DNA of 64,000 nucleotides, from NCBI GenBank assembly GCA_012729555.1, contig JAAYCX010000040.1, positions 62,001-126,000 on the forward strand, read 5' to 3'. This DNA is from Acidobacteriota bacterium. GTDB lineage: Bacteria; Acidobacteriota; UBA6911. The notes beneath the pieces were generated by a model. That model had not been told where the DNA came from, did no database searches, and saw only the letters and a program-made list of their open reading frames with translations. Positions 43,593 through 54,095 of this stretch are shown piece after piece (within the stretch, counting starts at the first letter, position 1; every line of letters begins with the position of its first letter). The position numbers and the translations under genes were made by a program.

Positions 43593-44762
43593 TTAATACA
43601 GAAGATAGGGCTCCCTGAGGCGGAGAAACCGCTCGACATCCGCCTGCCAGCTGCGGCGCATGGCCTCGATCGGCGTCCCCTTGCCGATCATCTCCGGGAT
43701 CCGCCGGCTTCCGCACAGGATCTCGATCGGCAGTTTCTCGTACTCGTACTCGTACGGGGGCTGCCGCCAGGCGAAACGGTCCGGGTAGAGCGAGCGGGCG
43801 GCCGCAATCACCGCTATCCCCGTAAGGTAGGGTTCGAACGCCTCCCGGTCCGAAACATGGATCTGGATCCCGCCGCACATTTCGCCCGCCCATTTCTGGA
43901 AAGTGGGCTCGAAGTGCGCGGGGCGGAAACGGACCCCGCCCAGTCCCAGCCGGTCGAGGGCTTCGGCGTAATCCCGGCTGTCGATGAAGGGGGCGCCGAC
44001 GAGCTCGAACGGCCGGGTCGTTCCCCTCCCCTCCGACAGCAGGGTCCCCTCGACGAGGACCGTCCCGGGGTAGACGGTGGCCGAATCGAGCGTGGGGAGG
44101 TTGGGCGAGGGGAGGACCCAGGGAAGGCCCGTGTCATCGAACCAGAAATCCCGGCGCCACCCCTCCATCGGCGCCACGGCCAGGTCGCACCCGATGCCGA
44201 ATTCGGCGTTGAGGAACAGGGCCAGTTCCCCCGCGGTCATCCCGTGCCGCATCGGGATCGGGTAGAGGCCGACGAAGGAGCGGCAGTCCGGATCGAGCAG
44301 GTTCCCCTCGACCCGGACCCCGCCGATGGGATTGGGGCGGTCGAGCACGATCATGCGCTTGCCCCACCGGGCGCAGGCCTGCATGCAGTAAGCCATGGTA
44401 TGGATGAAGGTATAGACCCTCGTCCCGGCGTCCTGGAGGTCGAACAGCAGCAGGTCGATGTCCGCCATCATCTCTTCGGTGGGGCGGCGGGTTTCGCCGT
44501 AGAGGCTGTGAACCGGCAGGAGCGTCGCCGGGTCCCGGTAGAAGCCCGATTCCACCATGTTGTCCTGTTTCTCGCCCCGGGCGCCGTGCTGAGGACCGAA
44601 CAGCGACACCAGCCGGAGGTCGCGGCACTCCCGGAGCGCGTCGGCCGCGTGCCGGAGATCGGGCAGGACCGACGCGGGGTGCACCACCGCGCCCGCCCGT
44701 GCGCCCCCCGCCAGCGCCCGCGCGTTCTTCAGAAAACCCTCGATCCCCGGCCTGACTCCCAT
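43593..44762 (-). CDS. namZ: DUF1343/NamZ family exo-beta-N-acetylmuramidase
   Basis: 389 aa. Characterised NamZ enzymes release terminal MurNAc during cell-wall recycling. SLFGPQHGARGEKQDNM, LLFDLQDAGTRVYTFIHTM, VLDRPNPIGG, GLYPIPMRHGMTAGELA and LVEGTLLSEGRGTTRPFELVGAP are the family blocks. No obvious signal peptide from the ATG at 44762; an ATG three codons upstream is also possible and overlaps the dprA leader region. Divergent from dprA; may lead the long minus-strand run down to coaE. Confidence 0.9.
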   Translation of the reverse strand: MGVRPGIEGFLKNARALAGGARAGAVVHPASVLPDLRHAADALRECRDLRLVSLFGPQHGARGEKQDNMVESGFYRDPATLLPVHSLYGETRRPTEEMMADIDLLLFDLQDAGTRVYTFIHTMAYCMQACARWGKRMIVLDRPNPIGGVRVEGNLLDPDCRSFVGLYPIPMRHGMTAGELALFLNAEFGIGCDLAVAPMEGWRRDFWFDDTGLPWVLPSPNLPTLDSATVYPGTVLVEGTLLSEGRGTTRPFELVGAPFIDSRDYAEALDRLGLGGVRFRPAHFEPTFQKWAGEMCGGIQIHVSDREAFEPYLTGIAVIAAARSLYPDRFAWRQPPYEYEYEKLPIEILCGSRRIPEMIGKGTPIEAMRRSWQADVERFLRLREPYLLY

Positions 44763-44768
44763 GGCTTC

Positions 44769-44832
44769 CATTATGAAGGAAATATGCGCCCGCACCGTGA
44801 AACAGTATCCCCGGCGGTCATTATGAAGGAAA
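44769..44832 (+). repeat. 14-bp direct repeat over the namZ/dprA start region, with possible 17-codon leader
   Basis: CATTATGAAGGAAA occurs at 44769-44782 and 44819-44832, exactly 50 bp apart; the second copy holds the dprA ATG. The ATG in the first copy (44773) opens a 17-codon frame ending in TGA at 44824-44826, overlapping the dprA start as ATGA. No clear ribosome site precedes either ATG, so a leader-coupled start is only a possibility. Confidence 0.5.
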
Positions 44833-45956
44833 CAGCCGGCGATGTCCTGATCAAAAACGCCCTCGAGATCACCCTCCTCCCCGGGGTGGGGCCCGCCGCC
44901 TGCAGCCGGATCCGGGATGCGGCCCCGGACCTGGCAGGCCTCTTCCGGATGAACGGAGGCGCGCTGGGAAAGCTGGGGCTTGCGGGAGCGGCCTCCGCGG
45001 CGGTTCGTTCGCGCGCCTGCCGGGACCGGGCACGGGAAATATTCGAGTGGGGGGCCGCGGCGGGATGCGGCTTCCTGGTCCGGGGCACCGCCGGGTATCC
45101 CGAGCTCCTGGAGGAGATCTTCGACCCGCCGCTGGTCCTGTACGCCCGGGGGCGGACCGAAATTCTCGGCCGGGCGTGTCTGGCCGTCGTCGGCACCCGG
45201 AAACCGAGCCTGTACGGACTCAGGACGGCGGAAGAACTCTCCTCCGATCTCGCCGCCAGGGGGATCACCATCGTCTCGGGGATGGCCCGCGGGGTGGACG
45301 CCGCCGCCCACCGCGGCGCGCTCGCGGCCGGCGGCGCCACGGTGGCCGTGCTCGGCTCCGGCATCGACGTCGTCTACCCGCGCGAGCACGGGGCGCTCGC
45401 GCGCGAAATCGCCCGGCGCGGGGCGCTGCTGACGGAGTACCCCCCCGGCACCCCCCCCGCTCCTCACAACTTCCCGGCGCGCAACCGCATCGTGAGCGGA
45501 CTCTCGCTGGGCGCCCTGGTCATAGAAGCCGCGAGCCAGAGCGGGTCGCTCATCACCGCCCGGCTGGCCGCCGAGCAGGGGCGAGAGGTTTTCGCCGTCC
45601 CCGGGAACCTGACCGTCCCGCAGAGTTTCGGGCCCAATTTCCTCATCAAGCAGGGGGCGAAGCTGGTCCAGTCCTGGCGCGACATCGTCGACGAGCTCCC
45701 CCCGTCCGTCGCGCGTGAAATCCACCTCAGGGACGAAGCGGCCCCCCCGGGGGGCGCACGGCAGGAGGCGCCTTCGGAAGAGGCCGGGGCCCTGCTCGAA
45801 CTGCTCACCGGGGACGAACCCACCCTTTTTGACGAGGTCCACAGGCGGAGCGGGATCGACATTTCCCGCCTGTCGGCCCTCCTGCTCGATCTGGAAGGAA
45901 GGGGGCGGGTCCGGCAGCTGCCGGGGAATTATTATATAAAGACTTGCAAATACTGA
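44823..45956 (+). CDS. dprA: DNA-processing protein DprA (Smf)
   Basis: Loads RecA on incoming single-stranded DNA in natural transformation. 377 aa: helix-hairpin region LPGVGPAACSRI, Rossmann core with VVGTRKPSLYGLRTAEEL, GITIVSGMARGVDAAAHRGAL, VLGSGIDVVYPREH, FPARNRIVSGLS, VVEAA-type LVIEAASQSGSLITARLA and VPGNL, and a C-terminal winged helix (about 310-377). All core motifs present. With the type IV pilus operon in the window it makes natural competence plausible. Confidence 0.95.
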   Translation: MKETAGDVLIKNALEITLLPGVGPAACSRIRDAAPDLAGLFRMNGGALGKLGLAGAASAAVRSRACRDRAREIFEWGAAAGCGFLVRGTAGYPELLEEIFDPPLVLYARGRTEILGRACLAVVGTRKPSLYGLRTAEELSSDLAARGITIVSGMARGVDAAAHRGALAAGGATVAVLGSGIDVVYPREHGALAREIARRGALLTEYPPGTPPAPHNFPARNRIVSGLSLGALVIEAASQSGSLITARLAAEQGREVFAVPGNLTVPQSFGPNFLIKQGAKLVQSWRDIVDELPPSVAREIHLRDEAAPPGGARQEAPSEEAGALLELLTGDEPTLFDEVHRRSGIDISRLSALLLDLEGRGRVRQLPGNYYIKTCKY

Positions 45957-45976
45957 CGATAGGATCCAACAGAGGC

Positions 45977-45996
45977 ATCGCTCCGCGATTTTTTCT
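45977..45996 (+). terminator. Short intrinsic terminator after dprA
   Basis: ATCGC-TCC-GCGAT stem (45977-45989) followed by a run of five Ts, 20 bases after the dprA stop. The stem is only 5 bp. Confidence 0.6.
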
Positions 45997-46023
45997 TGGA
46001 ATTTTGTGTCCGATTGGTGTAGT
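45996..46023 (+). promoter_or_regulatory. Candidate topA promoter
   Basis: TTGGAA (45996-46001), 16-base spacer, TGTAGT (46018-46023). The start site would lie within about 6 bases of the topA ATG, and topA has no ribosome site, so the message may be nearly leaderless. Confidence 0.4.
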
Positions 46024-46034
46024 TTGCGCCTCCT

Positions 46035-48440
46035 ATGAGCAAGGCACTGGTGGTTGTGGAATCCCCAGCCAAGGCAAAGACCATCGGCAAATACCTTGGC
46101 CGGAATTACATCGTCAAAGCGTCGGTCGGCCATATCAAGGACCTGCCCAAAAGCAAACTTGGCGTGGACGTGGAGAACGCCTTCACGCCCCAATACGGCG
46201 TGATCCCGGGCAAAGCCAAGGTGGTCAAGGAATTGCGCGCCGCGGCCAAGGGGATCAGCGACATCTACCTCGCGGCCGACCCCGATCGCGAAGGGGAAGC
46301 CATCTGCCAGCACCTGTCGGAGGAACTGTCGGGCAAGTCCAGGAACATCTACCGGGTGCTGTTTCACGAAATCACCAAGGGCGCCATCCTGGAGGCCTTC
46401 AAGAGTCCGGGGCGCATCAACCAGAACAAGGTGGACGCGCAGCTGGCACGCCGCATCCTGGACCGCCTGGTCGGCTACAAGATCAGCCCCCTGCTCTGGG
46501 AGAAGGTGCGCCGGGGGTTGTCGGCGGGAAGGGTCCAGACCGTGGCCCTGCGCCTGATCGTCGAGCGGGAACGCGAGATCCGCGCCTTCGAATCGGACGA
46601 ATACTGGACCCTCGACGCGCAGCTGGGCGGAGAGAATCCCCCGGCCTTCAAGGCCAGGGCCCGGCTCCTGGAGGGGAAGAAGTGGGCCGTCGCCGACCGC
46701 GAGACCTCCGACCGGATCGTCGGCGAACTCCGCGGCGCGGATTTCGTCGTCCGCAGGATTCACCGCCGCGAAAAGAAGAAATACCCCGTCCCCCCCTTCA
46801 TCACCAGCAAACTGCAGCAGGATTCGGCCCGCAAGCTCGGCTTCAGCGTCAAGCGGACCATGGTGGTGGCGCAGAAGCTGTACGAGGGGATAGAGGTCGG
46901 CGACGAAGGCGCGGTGGGGCTGATCACCTACATGCGGACCGATTCGACCCGGGTGGCCGAAAGCGCCCTCGAGGAAACACGCGACCTGATCCGCCGGACC
47001 TACGGCGAAGCCTACCTGCCGCACCACCCCATCTACTACAAATCCAGGAAGACGGCCCAGGAGGCGCACGAGGCGATCCGCCCGACTTCGGTGGCGCGGA
47101 CCCCCGAAAGCCTGAAGGGGGTGCTCGAACCCGATCTCTGGAAGCTCTACAACCTGATCTGGAACCGCTTCGTCGCCTCCCAGATGAACCCCGCCCTGTT
47201 CGACCAGACCGACATCGACATCGAAGCCGGAAAGGTGGAGTTCCGCGCCACCGGATCGATCGCCAAGTTCCCGGGGTTTCTGGCCGTCTACCAGGAATCA
47301 CGGCCCGAGGACGTCCCGGATGAATCCCCGGAACAGGGGGAGTCGGTGCTTCCCGAGACCCGCGAGGGGGAACGGCTGGAGCTCCGCGAACTCCTGCCGC
47401 TGCAGCATTTCACCCAGCCGCCGCCGAGGTACAACGAGGCGAGCCTGGTCAAGGCGCTGGAATCCAAGGGGATCGGGCGCCCGAGCACCTACGCCTCCAT
47501 CCTGAGCACGATCCAGGACCGCGAATATGTCGACAAGAACGAGGGGCGTTTCCATCCCAGCGAAATCGGGGAGGTGGTTCTCGACCTGCTCGTCGGCAGC
47601 TTCCGGGAGCTTTTTGATTACGAGTACACCGCCAGGATGGAGGACCACCTCGACCGGATCGAGTCGGGACGGGAAGCCTGGCGGGAGACGATCGGGGAGT
47701 TTTACGGCAGCTTTTCGAGCAGCCTCGAGACGGCGGCGGCCGAAATGAGGGACATCAAGACCGAGGCGGTGGAAACCGACGAGGTCTGCGACAAGTGCGG
47801 CAGCATGATGATCATCAAATGGGGCAAATTCGGCCGCTTCCTCGCCTGCTCCGCCTACCCCGGATGCAAGAACACCCGGCAGATCGCCCCCGCAGGAACC
47901 GAGGGGGGGGGCGACGCCCCCCGGCCCGAGGACATCCAGTGCGAGAAATGCGGCAAGCCGATGGTGCTCAAGCGCGGGCGTTTCGGGGAATTCATGGCCT
48001 GTTCCGGGTATCCCGAGTGCCGCAACACGAAGAAGGTCATCAAATCGGCGGACCAGATCACCGTCACCCAGGACGTCCTCCTCGATGAGACCTGCCCCGT
48101 ATGCGGCAAGCGCCTGGCCCTCAAGCACGGGCGCTTCGGCGAGTACACCGCCTGCAGCGACTACCCGGACTGCAAATTCATCAAGCTGAAATCGACCGGC
48201 GTCCGCTGCGGCCGGGCCGGGTGCACGGGCGAGATCGTCGAGCGCAAGTCGCGCCGCGGCAAGACCTTTTACGGCTGCTCCAACTACCCGGATTGCGATT
48301 TCGTGCTCTGGAACAAGCCCCTGCCCGATCCCTGCCCCCAGTGCGGCGCCCCCTTCACCCTCACCAAGACCACCAAGCGGACGGGGACGATCCGCTTCTG
48401 CAACAACGAAAACTGCGCCTTCAAGGAATCCCTGGACTAG
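46035..48440 (+). CDS. topA: DNA topoisomerase I
   Basis: Relaxes negative supercoils. 801 aa: TOPRIM domain (KALVVVESPAKAKTIGKYL, AADPDREGEAI), active-site Tyr in GLITYMRTDSTRV, EAIRPTS, and PRYNEASLVKALESKGIGRPSTYA. The C-terminal part carries five four-Cys zinc ribbons, more than the three of E. coli TopA, each of the CxxCG...ACSxYPxC type; the last is degenerate. ATG at 46035 lacks a ribosome site. Confidence 0.96.
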   Translation: MSKALVVVESPAKAKTIGKYLGRNYIVKASVGHIKDLPKSKLGVDVENAFTPQYGVIPGKAKVVKELRAAAKGISDIYLAADPDREGEAICQHLSEELSGKSRNIYRVLFHEITKGAILEAFKSPGRINQNKVDAQLARRILDRLVGYKISPLLWEKVRRGLSAGRVQTVALRLIVEREREIRAFESDEYWTLDAQLGGENPPAFKARARLLEGKKWAVADRETSDRIVGELRGADFVVRRIHRREKKKYPVPPFITSKLQQDSARKLGFSVKRTMVVAQKLYEGIEVGDEGAVGLITYMRTDSTRVAESALEETRDLIRRTYGEAYLPHHPIYYKSRKTAQEAHEAIRPTSVARTPESLKGVLEPDLWKLYNLIWNRFVASQMNPALFDQTDIDIEAGKVEFRATGSIAKFPGFLAVYQESRPEDVPDESPEQGESVLPETREGERLELRELLPLQHFTQPPPRYNEASLVKALESKGIGRPSTYASILSTIQDREYVDKNEGRFHPSEIGEVVLDLLVGSFRELFDYEYTARMEDHLDRIESGREAWRETIGEFYGSFSSSLETAAAEMRDIKTEAVETDEVCDKCGSMMIIKWGKFGRFLACSAYPGCKNTRQIAPAGTEGGGDAPRPEDIQCEKCGKPMVLKRGRFGEFMACSGYPECRNTKKVIKSADQITVTQDVLLDETCPVCGKRLALKHGRFGEYTACSDYPDCKFIKLKSTGVRCGRAGCTGEIVERKSRRGKTFYGCSNYPDCDFVLWNKPLPDPCPQCGAPFTLTKTTKRTGTIRFCNNENCAFKESLD

Positions 48441-48476
48441 CCCGGATCCCGCCCCGACAAGGCCCCCACTCCTCAA

Positions 48477-48506
48477 TTGCGGCTGGGCAGGGGCCTGTGG
48501 TAGTAT
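48477..48506 (+). promoter_or_regulatory. Candidate promoter for the EF-G paralogue
   Basis: TTGCGG (48477-48482), 18-base spacer, TAGTAT (48501-48506), about 40 bases before the ATG at 48547. Confidence 0.45.
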
Positions 48507-48546
48507 GGCCTCCTTTTATGTTTATTCCTCCCGAAAGGAGAGCTTT

Positions 48547-50640
<2,094 letters not shown>

Positions 50641-50644
50641 GCGC

Positions 50645-51436
50645 ATGCATCCCAAGATCCTGGAAATCGGGCCCCTGACCATCCACACCTACGGCCTGCT
50701 GCTGGCCGCCGCCTTCATCGCGGGGATATGGATCACCAGCCGCAACGCCCGCAGGGAGGGGGTCCATCCGGACGCCATCTGGAACATGGGTCTTGTGGTC
50801 ATCTTCGCGGCGCTGGTGGGCTCGAAGATCCTGCTCCTGCTGGCCGATTACGGCTACTACAGCCGCAATCCGCGCGAAATCTTTTCCCTGTCGACGCTCC
50901 GTTCGGCGGGGGTCTACTACGGGGGCCTGCTGCTGGCGCTCCTGTCCGCCGCCTGGTACCTGCGAAGAAAGCGGTTGCCGGCGTGGAAGGTGGCCGACGC
51001 GGCGGCCCCCGGAATCGCCCTGGGCCAGGCCATCGGGCGCCTGGGGTGCTTTTCGGCCGGCTGCTGCTACGGCCGCCCCACCGACATGCCGTGGGGCGTC
51101 ACCTTTACGGACACCTACGCCTCCGACAATGTGGGCGTCCCCCTCAACATCGCGATCCACCCCACCCAGCTCTACGAATCGGCCGGGGCGCTCGGCCTGT
51201 TTTTTCTCCTGTCCTGGCGCCTCGGGAAAAATCACCGCCCCGGGCAGACCATCATGGAGTACCTCTGCCTGTACGCGCTGCTGCGCTTCGTGATCGAATT
51301 TTTCCGGGGGGACGAACGGGGCTTCCTTTTTTACGGACTGCTTTCCACTTCGCAGTTCATCGCCCTCCTGACGCTCCTGGGAGCGGCCGTCGTCTACTAC
51401 GGCTTCATCCTCCGCGCGCCGGCGCCGGAAAATTGA
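50645..51436 (+). CDS. lgt: Prolipoprotein diacylglyceryl transferase
   Basis: First enzyme of lipoprotein maturation, in the inner membrane. 263 aa with about seven transmembrane helices. GRLGCFSAGCCYGRPTDMPW stands in the place of the Lgt signature, with extra cysteines; HPTQLYESAGAL, RPGQTIMEYLCLYALLRFVIEFFRGDERG and STSQFIALL complete the family set. Only 4 bases after the EF-G gene and overlapping the next start, so co-translated. Confidence 0.93.
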   Translation: MHPKILEIGPLTIHTYGLLLAAAFIAGIWITSRNARREGVHPDAIWNMGLVVIFAALVGSKILLLLADYGYYSRNPREIFSLSTLRSAGVYYGGLLLALLSAAWYLRRKRLPAWKVADAAAPGIALGQAIGRLGCFSAGCCYGRPTDMPWGVTFTDTYASDNVGVPLNIAIHPTQLYESAGALGLFFLLSWRLGKNHRPGQTIMEYLCLYALLRFVIEFFRGDERGFLFYGLLSTSQFIALLTLLGAAVVYYGFILRAPAPEN

Positions 51437-52413
51437 GCCCGCCGGCCGCATCCTGGACAGCCGACGCGGATTCCGCCGGTGCGCGGCTGGACCGCTTCCT
51501 GGCCGAACGGATGCCCGACCGGAGCCGATCGCAGATCCAGGGCTGGATCCGCCGGGGGTGCGCGACGGTCGACGGCGCGGCGGTCAAGACCGGGCACCGG
51601 CTGCGGGCGGGGGAGCGGGTGGAGCTGGAGATTCCGATCCCGCCCGTGTCCGGTCCCTTCGCCGAAGCGATCCCGCTCGACATCCTGTTCGAGGACGCCG
51701 ACCTGGTGGTCCTCAACAAGCCGGCGGGACTCGTCTGCCACGCCGGGGCCGGGGTGCGCTCGGGCACCCTCGTCAACGCGCTGCTCCACCACCTGGGGAG
51801 CCTGGAGGCCGGAGACCCGGAAAGGCCCGGCATCGTCCACCGGCTGGACAAGCTGACGAGCGGCGTCATGCTGGCGGCCAAGAACCCCCGCGCCCACCGC
51901 CTCCTGTCGGGCCAGTTCAAGAACCGGGAGATTCGCAAGGGCTATGTCGCGCTGGTGCACGGTTCACCCCGCCCCGGCCGCGCCACCATCGACTCGGCCA
52001 TCGGGAGGGATCCCCGGAACCGGAAGCGCATGTCGTCCCGGGCCCGGCGCAAGCGCCCGGCCGTCACCCACTACGAGGTCCGGGAGGATTTCGGTTTTGC
52101 CGCCCTGCTCGACGTGCGGATCGAGACCGGCCGCACCCACCAGATCCGCGTCCATCTCGCCGAGAGCGGGCACCCCGTGGTGGGGGACGCGGTTTACGGG
52201 GGGAACCGGACCGCGAACCTGCCGCCCGCGATCGTGCCGGCGGCCGCGGGGCTCGGACGCCCTTTCCTGCATTCCGGCCGGCTCGAGTTCACCCACCCCC
52301 GCTCCGGCGCCCCCCTTACGTTCCAGGCCCCGCTGCCCGGGGAACTCGAACGCTTCCTGGCCCTGGTCCGGGCAGCGGGCCGACCCGGCGGAAGCGGGAG
52401 CGAGAGCGCTTGA
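51433..52413 (+). CDS. rluD: RluD-type 23S rRNA pseudouridine synthase
   Basis: 326 aa: N-terminal S4 RNA-binding domain (ARLDRFLAERMPDRSRSQIQGWIRRGCATVDG), then the RluA-family core with the catalytic Asp in GIVHRLDKLTSGVML, HYEVREDF, and ETGRTHQIRVHLAESGHPVVGDAVYGG. Starts at a TTG overlapping the lgt stop (TTGA); no other start codon lies before the S4 domain. Substrate inferred from the S4+RluA length; RluC is the alternative. Confidence 0.9.
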   Translation: MSPPAASWTADADSAGARLDRFLAERMPDRSRSQIQGWIRRGCATVDGAAVKTGHRLRAGERVELEIPIPPVSGPFAEAIPLDILFEDADLVVLNKPAGLVCHAGAGVRSGTLVNALLHHLGSLEAGDPERPGIVHRLDKLTSGVMLAAKNPRAHRLLSGQFKNREIRKGYVALVHGSPRPGRATIDSAIGRDPRNRKRMSSRARRKRPAVTHYEVREDFGFAALLDVRIETGRTHQIRVHLAESGHPVVGDAVYGGNRTANLPPAIVPAAAGLGRPFLHSGRLEFTHPRSGAPLTFQAPLPGELERFLALVRAAGRPGGSGSESA

Positions 52414-52438
52414 CTCACTCCCGGGGCCTTCCTATAAT
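52410..52438 (+). promoter_or_regulatory. Strong sigma70 promoter for the VWFA gene
   Basis: TTGACT (52410-52415), 17-base spacer, TATAAT (52433-52438). The -35 overlaps the rluD stop codon. The coding start lies 46 bases downstream of the -10. Confidence 0.82.
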
Positions 52439-52483
52439 CACTGGGGGTTCTCGGCCGGATCCTTCTAAATTAAGGAAAACAAG

Positions 52484-53452
52484 ATGCTTTTACGATTTGC
52501 CAGGTTGTCGCTCCTTTTCCTTCTGGGATGCCTGCTGACGGCGGGCCTCCCGCGCCAGGGGAGCATGGTGCCTCCGCTCGGGGCCCAGACCACGCTCCCC
52601 TCCGGGATTTCGGACCAGACATACCGCGTCAGCGTCGATCTGGTCAACGTCCTCTGCTCCGTCTTCGACCGGAAGACCGGTTTCTTCGTGACCAACCTGG
52701 CGCGCGAGGATTTCACCCTATACGAAGACGGCCAGCCTCAGGAAATCATCAATTTCGCCAGGGAAACGGACATGCCGCTTACCCTGGCGATGCTGGTCGA
52801 CACCAGCGACAGCGTCAGCCCCAAGCTCCAGTTCATCCAGGACACGGCCACCAGTTTTTTCCAGACCGTGCTGCGCGACCGCGACCGCGCCATGCTGGTG
52901 GAATTCGACTCCTCGGTGACGCTGCTCCAGGATTTCACCAACGATCCGAACAAGATGGCCCGGCAGATCCGCAAGCTGCAGGCGGCCGGGGGGACGGCGC
53001 TCTACGACGCCATCGCCATGACGTGCGACGAAAAGCTGATCCGGGAGATCGGGCGCAAGGCCATCATCATCGTCTCCGACGGGGAGGATTTCTCCAGCCG
53101 GACCGACATGCGCCACGCGCTGGAGATGGCCCTGCGCGCGGAATCGACCATTTTCCCCATCAGCGTCAGCAAGGGGGGATTGTTCGGAACGGGGGATGAT
53201 ACCGAAGAGGGGGACCGGATCCTGAGGCAGCTGGCCCAGGAAACGGGGGGGAAGGTATTCTTCCCGGTCCAGGTGGAAGAGCTCGACGACGCGTTCCGCC
53301 AGATCAACCAGGAACTCCGCAGCCAATACAACCTGGGATATATCTCGTCGAACCCGCGCCGTGACGGGAGCTATCGAAAGATCGAAATCAAGGTCCCGGA
53401 GGGAAACCTGAAATTGAACTACCGCAAGGGGTACTACGCCCCCTCCAACTGA
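52484..53452 (+). CDS. VWFA-related acidobacterial domain protein
   Basis: 322 aa exported protein. Signal peptide (LSLLFLLGCLLTAGLP), then YRVSVDLVNVLCSVFDRKTGFFVTNLAREDFTLYEDGQPQ, a strand block that precedes the von Willebrand A domain, with the MIDAS motif DTSDS, the Thr in GGTALYDA and the Asp in VSDGEDFSS. Ends in SQYNLGYISSNPRRDGSYRKIEIKV...RKGYYAP. This arrangement is the family described as VWFA-related acidobacterial domain, expanded in Acidobacteria, and is the best taxonomic marker in the window. Probably binds protein partners at the envelope via a divalent metal. Confidence 0.93.
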   Translation: MLLRFARLSLLFLLGCLLTAGLPRQGSMVPPLGAQTTLPSGISDQTYRVSVDLVNVLCSVFDRKTGFFVTNLAREDFTLYEDGQPQEIINFARETDMPLTLAMLVDTSDSVSPKLQFIQDTATSFFQTVLRDRDRAMLVEFDSSVTLLQDFTNDPNKMARQIRKLQAAGGTALYDAIAMTCDEKLIREIGRKAIIIVSDGEDFSSRTDMRHALEMALRAESTIFPISVSKGGLFGTGDDTEEGDRILRQLAQETGGKVFFPVQVEELDDAFRQINQELRSQYNLGYISSNPRRDGSYRKIEIKVPEGNLKLNYRKGYYAPSN

Positions 53453-53454
53453 CG

Positions 53455-53468
53455 GGCCGGATCCGGCC
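53455..53468. terminator. Palindrome between VWFA and blaI-like genes
   Basis: GGCCGGATCCGGCC, a perfect 14-bp palindrome between the two convergent stops. Without U runs; a weak bidirectional terminator at most. Confidence 0.4.
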
Positions 53469-53486
53469 GACGGGCGGAACCGGGGC

Positions 53487-53882
53487 TCAGGCGACCTGGT
53501 TCTCCATCCCCGAATCGATCAGGCAACGGATGTTCCTCATCTGTTCGGGGCCCTTGACCTCGTTTTCCAGAACGTATTCGACCAGCTTCTCGGCATCGCC
53601 GTCAAAGAAGCGCGCGAGGACATCCTCGAGCTGGTTGTGCGTCGCCTGCCAGCGGGACAGCAGCGGCCGATAGACATAGGCCCGCCCGGCGCGGGAATGG
53701 GCCAGGGCCCCCTTCTCCTCGAGGATGCCCATCAGGGTGAGAATGGTGGTATAGGCCGTGGGCTTCTCCGCGCAGATCTCCTTGCGCACCTGCTTCACCG
53801 TCGCGGTCCCCAGTTTCCAGACCGCTTTCATGATTTGCAGTTCCTGTCGGGTGAGGATGATGGACACTAAATCGCGTTTCAT
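53487..53882 (-). CDS. BlaI/MecI/CopY family transcriptional regulator
   Basis: 131 aa winged-helix repressor: LTRQELQIMKAVWKLGTATVKQVRKEI (helix-turn-helix) and AYTTILTLMGILEEKGAL, then RAYVYRPLLSRWQ at the point where BlaR1-type proteases cut, and a C-terminal dimer region. Usually paired with an M56 membrane peptidase (BlaR1), but none is adjacent here. Ribosome site ttggaggg. Acidobacteria carry many such regulators, often without BlaR1. Confidence 0.87.
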   Translation of the reverse strand: MKRDLVSIILTRQELQIMKAVWKLGTATVKQVRKEICAEKPTAYTTILTLMGILEEKGALAHSRAGRAYVYRPLLSRWQATHNQLEDVLARFFDGDAEKLVEYVLENEVKGPEQMRNIRCLIDSGMENQVA

Positions 53883-54095
53883 TTTCCCTCCAAGATAACA
53901 TTGATACGCGCGCTGACTGAGCCGCCGGCAGTCGATGCCACAGGCGTCCCTAATACCGTTACGCCCGAAATGGGCAGGAGGTTACAGCGGGAAATCATGA
54001 ATCTGCCGCCGCATGACCGGGTGGGCCCCGGGCACGAACGGATCCGTATTGTTCAGATGAGGAAAGGGGGCGATGGTTTCAAAAAAATCGGCGGG

